From the NCBI GenBank assembly GCA_031260845.1, contig JAISKR010000020.1, forward strand, positions 1 to 6,475: 6,475 nucleotides of DNA, given 5' to 3'. The notes beneath the pieces are model-generated. The model saw nothing but the letters and a program-made list of their open reading frames with translations, made no database searches and was not told where the DNA came from. Shown piece after piece: positions 1-4,903 of this stretch. How positions within the stretch are numbered: position 1 is the first letter of the stretch; every line of letters starts with the position of its first letter. The position numbers and the translations under genes were made by a program. Source of the stretch: Bacteroidales bacterium (GTDB taxonomy: Bacteria; Bacteroidota; Bacteroidia; Bacteroidales; UBA4181).

Positions 1-145
1 GTTAGTGACCGAAAGCCCGTATTTTTATCTGTCACTTGCAGCCATGATTTTGGGTACGCAATTATTTTTGGCAGGGTTTTTGGGAGAGTTAATTTCACGT
101 AACTCCGCCGAACGGAACACGTATCAAATTAAAGAAGTATTGTAA
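1..145 (+). CDS. Family 2 membrane glycosyltransferase (DPM1/bactoprenol type), C-terminal fragment
   Basis: This is the 3' end of a gene that starts left of the window. Reading frame 2 is open from base 2 to a TAA at 143-145 and gives 47 residues. The fragment has a hydrophobic segment, then the motif MILGTQLFLAGFLGELISR, then a short polar tail ending in IKEVL. That hydrophobic segment plus FLGELISR is typical of the C-terminal membrane anchor of GT2 enzymes related to dolichol-phosphate mannose synthase and bactoprenol glucosyltransferase in Bacteroidetes. Such enzymes usually move a sugar from a nucleotide donor to a polyprenyl phosphate at the inner membrane. The catalytic domain is outside the window, so donor and acceptor cannot be judged. 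The next gene starts 13 bases downstream on the same strand, which suggests co-transcription. Family assignment is from motif recognition only. Confidence 0.8.
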   Translation, partial: LVTESPYFYLSLAAMILGTQLFLAGFLGELISRNSAERNTYQIKEVL

Positions 146-158
146 AAAGATTTTGGGA

Positions 159-1151
159 ATGAAAAGGATAGTAATCATTCTGATAATAGTGGTAGGCTGG
201 TTGCCGTGTGTAGTAGTTCCCGGACAGGACGATGCGGCGATAAAAGCCGCCAAGGCTGCTGCTGCCTATGCCGGACTAAGGCAGTACCAAAAGTTTTCCA
301 CTGTTGACAGCATCAGATGGATATGGGGCGGTGACGCCAGTTTGTCCTTTGCGTCCACAGCATTAACCAACTGGACGGGGGGTGGCGAAGACCAGATAGC
401 CGTTGCGCCCGCCGTCAACCTCTTTGCCAATTATAAAAAAGGCAAATGGACGTGGGAAAATTATGGAATGTTTAATTACAGCATTCAAAAGAACGGTGAA
501 CGGAAAGCAGTGAAAAACAGCGATAATATTCAGATAAATACTAAATTGGGACATCAGGTATCGCCTAAATGGTTTTATACCGGTTCCTTCCTTGCGCGTA
601 CACAATTTTCGCCCGGATATAAATATTCAGCAACCGACACCGTGAAGGTGAGCGATATATTTGCGCCGATATCATTGTATCTTTCCATTGGTATGGATTA
701 CCGCCCCAACAAAAATATTTCCGTCGCCATATCGCCATTGATGGGAAAAGCCACCTTTGCCAATGCAGATGACATTATTGTTTTGTCCAATGCCGGTTTG
801 GTAACAACGGAGAAAGATGCAACCGGCGCCGATGTGAAAATACCCAGCCATTCCCGTTACGAATTGGGCGGAGGTTTGGTCATTTCTATGACCGGAAATA
901 TTTTCAAAAATAAATTATCGTACAACACGCAAATGGAATTATTTTCCAACTATACTCAACATCCGGAAAATATTGACGTCACTTGGTGGGTTACAGCCAA
1001 ATACAAGATTTACAAAAATATTTCCGCCGACATACGTTTCGATTTGCTGTTTGACGACGACAAAAAGCCGACCGATGAAAACGGTCAACTCAGAGGCGCC
1101 AAAGTGCAGATGAAAAGTTATGCGGGAGTAAGCGTATTTTATCAATTTTGA
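159..1151 (+). CDS. DUF3078 family protein, probable outer-membrane beta-barrel
   Basis: A protein of 330 residues is encoded if translation starts at the ATG at 159. An in-frame TTG at 153 would add two residues, but the ATG puts the Lys-Arg pair right before the hydrophobic core, as expected of a signal peptide. Residues 1 to about 23 form that signal (MKRIVIILIIVVGW core). The cysteine at 17 follows a proline and does not make a good lipobox. An alanine-rich stretch (about 25-38) follows, then the typical DUF3078 opening WGGDASLSFASTALTNWTGG at about 56-75. The rest alternates polar and hydrophobic residues with many aromatics, and the chain ends in YQF; a terminal aromatic is the usual barrel-assembly signal. 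The family is common in Bacteroidetes and its function is not established. Export and a barrel fold are inferred. The gene lies 13 bases after the glycosyltransferase and 50 bases before the next gene. Confidence 0.85.
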   Translation: MKRIVIILIIVVGWLPCVVVPGQDDAAIKAAKAAAAYAGLRQYQKFSTVDSIRWIWGGDASLSFASTALTNWTGGGEDQIAVAPAVNLFANYKKGKWTWENYGMFNYSIQKNGERKAVKNSDNIQINTKLGHQVSPKWFYTGSFLARTQFSPGYKYSATDTVKVSDIFAPISLYLSIGMDYRPNKNISVAISPLMGKATFANADDIIVLSNAGLVTTEKDATGADVKIPSHSRYELGGGLVISMTGNIFKNKLSYNTQMELFSNYTQHPENIDVTWWVTAKYKIYKNISADIRFDLLFDDDKKPTDENGQLRGAKVQMKSYAGVSVFYQF

Positions 1152-1201
1152 AATCTAAAAATAATAAATCAGACATAAATTAATTAAATAAATTTTAAAG
1201 T
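1152..1201 (+). other. AT-rich leader between the DUF3078 and DUF3127 genes
   Basis: These 50 bases are almost all A and T, much richer than the flanking genes, and include the palindrome TTAATTAA at 1180-1187. I do not see the Bacteroides promoter pair (TTTG near -33 and TAnnTTTG near -7), nor a hairpin followed by T residues. It is the widest gap in the + strand gene run, so it is the best place for an internal promoter or transcript break, but the sequence does not prove either. A-rich sequence just before the ATG fits translation initiation in this phylum. Confidence 0.3.
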
Positions 1202-1582
1202 ATGGAAATCAAAGGAAAATTGTTTAAAAAATTGCCGGTACAAACCGGACAGGGACGCAACGGGGAATGGAAAAAGCAGGAAATCGTGCTTGAATTGGAA
1301 GGCACCTACCCCAGAAAAGTATGTATCGCAGTGTGGGGCGACAAAATCAATGTGGCGTCGCTGCCGGATGGCGCTATGCTGAATGCGTCCGTGGATGTGG
1401 AAAGCCGCGAATGGAACGATAAATGGTTTACCGACGTGAAGGCTTGGAAAATAGACGTGCTGGACAATGTCGGAACTGCGCCGCAGCAACCGCAAGCGCC
1501 GAATATACCGGATGTACCGCCGTTGGAATCATTTCCACCCCCTTCTGCGGAATCCGGAACACCGGATGATTTGCCGTTCTGA
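1202..1582 (+). CDS. DUF3127 family protein with SSB-like acidic C-terminal tail
   Basis: This 126-residue protein has no signal peptide and is presumably cytoplasmic. Residues 1 to about 88 form one compact beta-rich domain with the DUF3127 signature: LPVQTGQGRNGEWKKQE at 11-27, then a strand ending in RKVCIAVWGDKI (38-49), then VDVESREWNDKWFTDVKAWK (64-83). This pattern resembles a small OB fold. Residues about 91-118 form a flexible linker rich in Pro, Gln and Ser, and the last residues are PDDLPF. A folded OB-like domain, a Pro/Gln/Gly linker and an acidic tip ending in Pro-Phe is the layout of bacterial SSB, whose tip binds RecJ, RecQ, PriA and other partners. A role in single-strand nucleic-acid metabolism is therefore suggested but not shown. 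The start is the ATG after an AT-rich 50-base leader without a clear Shine-Dalgarno. The next gene begins 15 bases downstream. Confidence 0.85.
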   Translation: MEIKGKLFKKLPVQTGQGRNGEWKKQEIVLELEGTYPRKVCIAVWGDKINVASLPDGAMLNASVDVESREWNDKWFTDVKAWKIDVLDNVGTAPQQPQAPNIPDVPPLESFPPPSAESGTPDDLPF

Positions 1583-1597
1583 TAAAGACAAGAAATT

Positions 1598-2689
1598 ATG
1601 AGCCAATCAGAGAACTCAACAAATCCGTTCAGCAGCATCAAAGCGTCGAAAATCATCTTTCCGATTGTCATTGGATTGGCTGTGGTGGCATGGATGTTTT
1701 ACCGTGAGTTTAATCCCGAAGCATTTAAGAGTATGCCGTTTGTGTGGTGGCGAGTGCTTGTTTTCCTCTTTTTTGCTTTCCTTTGTATGTTCACGCGCGA
1801 TTTCGGCTACATAATGCGCATCAGAGTGCTTTCCGACAACAAATTGACATGGATGCAGTCTTTCCGCATCATCATGCTGTGGGAATTTACCTCAGCCGTC
1901 ACACCGTCAGCCATCGGCGGAACCAGCGTTGCCATACTGTTTGTCAACAAAGAGGGTATCAGTTTGGGGAAAAGTTCGTCTATCGTGCTTGCCACCTCTT
2001 TTTTGGACGAGTTGTATTTCCTCGTCATGTTTCCGCTTCTCTTGCTGGCTGTCAATGCTCAAAATCTCTTTTCCATCGGCGAACATACCGGCTCGTTTCT
2101 CAATGAGTTTTTCTGGTTTGCCGCCATCGGCTACGGCATCAAGTTCCTCTATGTCATCGTTGTCAGTTACGGATTGTTCGTCAATCCCCGCGGGTTGAAA
2201 TGGATGCTGATGCAAATATTCCGTTTGCGTTTTCTGCGGCGGTGGAAGCATCAAATCAACGAAGCCGGATACGAAATTGTCGAAAGTTCGCACGAATTGA
2301 AGCGCAAGCCATTTTCGTTCTGGGCAAAAGCCTTCGGTTCCACATGGTTCTCGTGGACGGCGCGTTATTGGGTGGTGAACATGATACTGCTGGCATTTTT
2401 TATCCTGCCGCATTTCAGTCAGCATTTTCTCATCTTTGCGCGACAGTTTGTCATGTGGATTATGCAACTGATAGCGCCTACGCCCGGTGGAAGCGGCTTT
2501 GCCGAATATATCTTCACCCGCTATCTGGGCGACTTGATTCCTGTGGGCGATTTAGCCGTTGCAGGCTCTGTTGTGATTGTTCTCGCATTGATATGGCGGT
2601 TAATCAGTTATTATCCGTATCTGATTGTCGGTGCGCTGATGGTACCCAAATGGATTAACGACAAGTTTTCCAAAAAAACCAAAAAATAA
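1598..2689 (+). CDS. Flippase-like integral membrane protein (lysylphosphatidylglycerol synthase TM region family)
   Basis: A 363-residue polytopic inner-membrane protein with about seven or eight hydrophobic segments, roughly at 17-35, 48-66, 86-115, 128-151, 170-194, 255-273, 277-294 and 317-347. The family marks are the paired small-residue motifs TPSAIGGTSVA (102-112) and APTPGGSGFAE (293-303), and the late RLISYYPYLIVG (334-345). These match the LPG_synthase_TM / UPF0104 group, which includes the flippase half of MprF, YbhN and AglD-type proteins. There is no catalytic aminoacyl-transferase domain after the membrane part, so it is not a full MprF. The basic C-terminus (KWINDKFSKKTKK) is probably cytoplasmic. 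A lipid or lipid-linked sugar substrate is plausible given the membrane glycosyltransferase three genes upstream, but this is inference. The ATG at 1598 is preceded by an A-rich AAGACAAGAA stretch. The stop codon overlaps the start of nadD by one base. Confidence 0.85.
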   Translation: MSQSENSTNPFSSIKASKIIFPIVIGLAVVAWMFYREFNPEAFKSMPFVWWRVLVFLFFAFLCMFTRDFGYIMRIRVLSDNKLTWMQSFRIIMLWEFTSAVTPSAIGGTSVAILFVNKEGISLGKSSSIVLATSFLDELYFLVMFPLLLLAVNAQNLFSIGEHTGSFLNEFFWFAAIGYGIKFLYVIVVSYGLFVNPRGLKWMLMQIFRLRFLRRWKHQINEAGYEIVESSHELKRKPFSFWAKAFGSTWFSWTARYWVVNMILLAFFILPHFSQHFLIFARQFVMWIMQLIAPTPGGSGFAEYIFTRYLGDLIPVGDLAVAGSVVIVLALIWRLISYYPYLIVGALMVPKWINDKFSKKTKK

Positions 2690-2691
2690 TG
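2687..2691 (+). promoter_or_regulatory. TAATG stop-start overlap, likely translational coupling
   Basis: The TAA that ends the flippase-like gene shares its last A with the ATG of nadD. The preceding bases are A-rich and lie inside the upstream coding region, with no separate Shine-Dalgarno. Reinitiation by terminating ribosomes is the simplest way to start nadD here. The overlap itself is seen directly; coupling is inferred. Confidence 0.6.
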
Positions 2692-3267
2692 CACGTCGGA
2701 TTGTTTTTCGGCTCGTTCAATCCCATCCATATCGGGCATTTGGCTATTGCCAATTATATGCTTGAATTTTCGGACATGGAACAGATATGGTTTGTGGTCA
2801 GCCCGCATAATCCGTTCAAAACGAAGACAAGCCTGCTGCCGGAAGCAGACAGACTGCATTTAGTCAATCTTGCCATTGACGGACACCCGCGCTATAAGGC
2901 GAGCAGCATAGAATTTAAGATGCCCAAGCCGTCATATACCATTGATACGTTGGTGCGACTGTCGGAAAAATACCCGCAACATTGCTTTTCCCTTATCATG
3001 GGGGCTGACAATCTGAACGTCTTTCACAAATGGAAGAACTGCGACGCCATTGTTGCCGGTTACCACCGCTATATTTATCCCCGTCCCGACTCAGCCGGAC
3101 AGACGACTCAGCCGGAAAACGCCACCGTGGTGAATGCGCCCCTGATGGATATTTCTTCGTCATTTATCCGCGCATCCATCGCACAGGGAAAGGAATTACC
3201 CTTTTTTATGCCCGAAAAAGTGTATCAATACGTCAAAGAGATGCACTTTTATGAATCTGTAAAATAA
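2689..3267 (+). CDS. nadD: Nicotinate-nucleotide adenylyltransferase
   Basis: NadD joins nicotinate mononucleotide and ATP to give nicotinate adenine dinucleotide and pyrophosphate, the step before NAD synthetase in the cytoplasm. The protein is 192 residues, a normal length. The nucleotidyltransferase signature is complete: GSFNPIHIGH at 8-17, with the catalytic HIGH at 14-17. The second phosphate-binding motif ISSSFIR is at 155-161, matching the family ISSTxIR. Other family marks are SPHNPFK (38-44), SYTIDTL (82-88) and MGADNLNVFHKWKN (104-117). All key residues are present, so the enzyme should be active. Start choice is firm because GLFFGSFNP must sit at the N-terminus and no earlier start fits. 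It overlaps the upstream membrane gene by one base and lies 20 bases before the fucosidase gene. It could act on nicotinamide mononucleotide as well, which sequence alone cannot settle. Confidence 0.96.
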   Translation: MHVGLFFGSFNPIHIGHLAIANYMLEFSDMEQIWFVVSPHNPFKTKTSLLPEADRLHLVNLAIDGHPRYKASSIEFKMPKPSYTIDTLVRLSEKYPQHCFSLIMGADNLNVFHKWKNCDAIVAGYHRYIYPRPDSAGQTTQPENATVVNAPLMDISSSFIRASIAQGKELPFFMPEKVYQYVKEMHFYESVK

Positions 3268-3287
3268 ATACCGAAAAACAGTTCTTA

Positions 3288-4796
3288 ATGAAAGCGTATA
3301 AAATCTTTTTATCAGTGATGGCAATGATGGTTACATTTTCCACCTTTGCTCAAAACAAAGACCGAGAGCGTAATATCGTGCTTCCTCAGTCGGATGTACA
3401 TTACCGAGAGGTGAAAAGTTATGTGGAAGACGTTCCCGATGACGACTATATCCATGCTTCGGAAAAGGCTCACGAGGCTTTTCGCGACATTAAATTTTCC
3501 ATCCGGATACATTGGGGGGTGTATTCCATGCTGGGCGTGGAAGCATCCTGGCCCTATCTGAATATGTCGCCTGAAAAAAAGATGGAATACAGCGAATTGT
3601 ATAAATCATTCAACCCGACAGAGTTTGATGCGCAGCAATGGATGGACTTTTTCAAACGTTCCGGTATTCAAGCGTTTGCTTTTACAACCAAGCACCATGA
3701 CGGCTTCTCAATGTTTCATACGAAAACAAGAGTGAAACAGCGGGCAAATTATTTGGATATGAATCACGTGATTGAGCCTTGCGATTTGGCGTACAGCATT
3801 GAAGAAACGCCTTTCAAACGGGATATCGTAAAGGAACTGTGTGACGCCGCACATAAAAACGGCATTAAAATAGATTTGTATTATTCTCATCCGGACTGGT
3901 TTGACGCCGATTTTCGCCCATACAATTATCACCCGCTTTCCACACCGGATATGGCGAAACATCCCGAAAATTATTACAATGCCCACGGGGGTAATAACAG
4001 AAAAACAATTTTAACGCCCGACCGCACACCGGAAGAAACCAAGCGTTTGGTTTCCCGTCATCGCGAACAGATTCACGAACTGCTCACGAATTACGGCAAA
4101 ATTGATATGATTTGTTTCGACCAGTGGTTGGGACGCGATATTTGGACTGAAATGAAAGAAACCGTCAAACTGATGCGTCAATGGCAGCCGGACGTGATGA
4201 TACGCGCCCGCGGCATTGGCAACTACGGCGATTATTACCAACCGGAAGGTTTTGTGCCGGGCAACAAGGAAAATACCAATATGCCATGGATGAGCATCTG
4301 CCTGTTGGGAAACATTTTTGCCTACGACCCTGTTACCGAGCATTACAAGGGCGCACCGTGGGTTATTCACAATCTGATTGACTGCGTGGCGAAAGGCGGC
4401 AGTTTCATGGTGTGCATCGGTCCCGACCAAACGGGACAATTTCATCCTACTGCCGTGAAGCAATTGGAAGAAGTGGGCAAATGGTTAAAGGTGAATGGCG
4501 AAGGAATTTTTGAAACACGCGAACGCGAAGTGTGGAAAGAAAACGGTATTTATTTCACGAGAAGCAAAAATCACAAAAACGTTTACGCTTTCACGGAAAA
4601 ATTTCCCGAAAAAGAATGCCTGATTCCATCGGTAAATCCTAAAAAAGGCAGCAAAATATATCTGTTCGGCTACAAAAAACCTTTGAAATGGTCGCAAACG
4701 GATACCGGCGTGAAGGTCATCATCCCGAACGAAGTGCAATCGCCCGAAAACCGCCCTTGCGAACACGCTTGGGGATTTCGGATAGAGGTAAAATAA
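3288..4796 (+). CDS. Exported alpha-L-fucosidase, glycoside hydrolase family 29
   Basis: A 502-residue retaining fucosidase that removes terminal alpha-L-fucose from glycans. Residues 1 to about 21 are a signal peptide (hydrophobic core, then STFAQ), with likely cleavage after Ala21, giving a periplasmic or surface enzyme. The (beta/alpha)8 domain carries FSIRIHWGVYSM (70-81) and TKHHDGFSMF (134-143). Asp278 in MICFDQWLG matches the GH29 nucleophile. Glu320 in YYQPEGF is 42 residues later, the same spacing I recall for Asp224 and Glu266 in the Thermotoga maritima enzyme, so it is the likely acid/base. KGGSFMVCIGPD (369-380) and the C-terminal beta domain (about 405-502) follow. Two family positions look altered: FSIRIHWG instead of the usual FGIxxHWG, and PWMSIC (333-338) where many members have a Trp-Glu pair. 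No SusC/SusD, sulfatase or regulator gene is in view, so it is not in an obvious polysaccharide locus. Linkage preference cannot be read from sequence. Confidence 0.92.
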   Translation: MKAYKIFLSVMAMMVTFSTFAQNKDRERNIVLPQSDVHYREVKSYVEDVPDDDYIHASEKAHEAFRDIKFSIRIHWGVYSMLGVEASWPYLNMSPEKKMEYSELYKSFNPTEFDAQQWMDFFKRSGIQAFAFTTKHHDGFSMFHTKTRVKQRANYLDMNHVIEPCDLAYSIEETPFKRDIVKELCDAAHKNGIKIDLYYSHPDWFDADFRPYNYHPLSTPDMAKHPENYYNAHGGNNRKTILTPDRTPEETKRLVSRHREQIHELLTNYGKIDMICFDQWLGRDIWTEMKETVKLMRQWQPDVMIRARGIGNYGDYYQPEGFVPGNKENTNMPWMSICLLGNIFAYDPVTEHYKGAPWVIHNLIDCVAKGGSFMVCIGPDQTGQFHPTAVKQLEEVGKWLKVNGEGIFETREREVWKENGIYFTRSKNHKNVYAFTEKFPEKECLIPSVNPKKGSKIYLFGYKKPLKWSQTDTGVKVIIPNEVQSPENRPCEHAWGFRIEVK

Positions 4797-4903
4797 TTTC
4801 CGTCAGGACGCAGCGAAATTTATAACAAAAGCGAATAAATAATGAATAATAAAGGTGTTTTGTAGAGTTGCTGTCATGTTGATTTTATTTTAATTCACGA
4901 TTC
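4797..4903. other. Convergent intergenic junction, no clear terminator
   Basis: This 107-base gap separates the 3' ends of the fucosidase gene (+) and recJ (-). It is AT-rich. The only inverted repeat I see near the fucosidase stop is the very short CGTCAGGACG at 4801-4810, too small and without a T run to be called a terminator. No hairpin plus T tract is visible on the recJ side either. I see no small gene in it. Confidence 0.4.

Noticed and set aside
153..158. TTG at 153 as start of the DUF3078 gene
   Set aside because: The ATG at 159 is a stronger codon only two residues later and gives a cleaner signal peptide starting Met-Lys-Arg.
159..230. DUF3078 protein as a lipoprotein via Cys17
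   Set aside because: The residues before the cysteine (Gly-Trp-Leu-Pro) do not fit a lipobox, because the position before Cys should be a small residue such as Gly, Ala or Ser.
710..1026. Repeated 14-mer CAAAAATATTTCCG at 710-723 and 1013-1026, with a near inverted copy around 894-907
   Set aside because: All copies are in frame inside the DUF3078 gene and encode similar strand residues (Lys-Asn-Ile-Ser, Gly-Asn-Ile-Phe). Codon and structural repetition explains them better than a DNA element.
1907..2467. Long - strand open frame of 186 codons opposite the flippase-like gene
   Set aside because: It lies wholly antisense to a well-supported membrane protein. Its translation is polar and low in recognisable motifs, as expected from the complement of a hydrophobic coding sequence.
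1598..2689. Calling the membrane protein a full MprF (lysylphosphatidylglycerol synthase)
   Set aside because: Only the membrane flippase-like part is present. The C-terminal aminoacyl-transferase domain is missing, so lipid lysinylation cannot be claimed.
4011..4463. Antisense open frame of 150 codons within the fucosidase gene
   Set aside because: It is fully contained in a strong GH29 gene, with no recognisable domain and no start context of its own.
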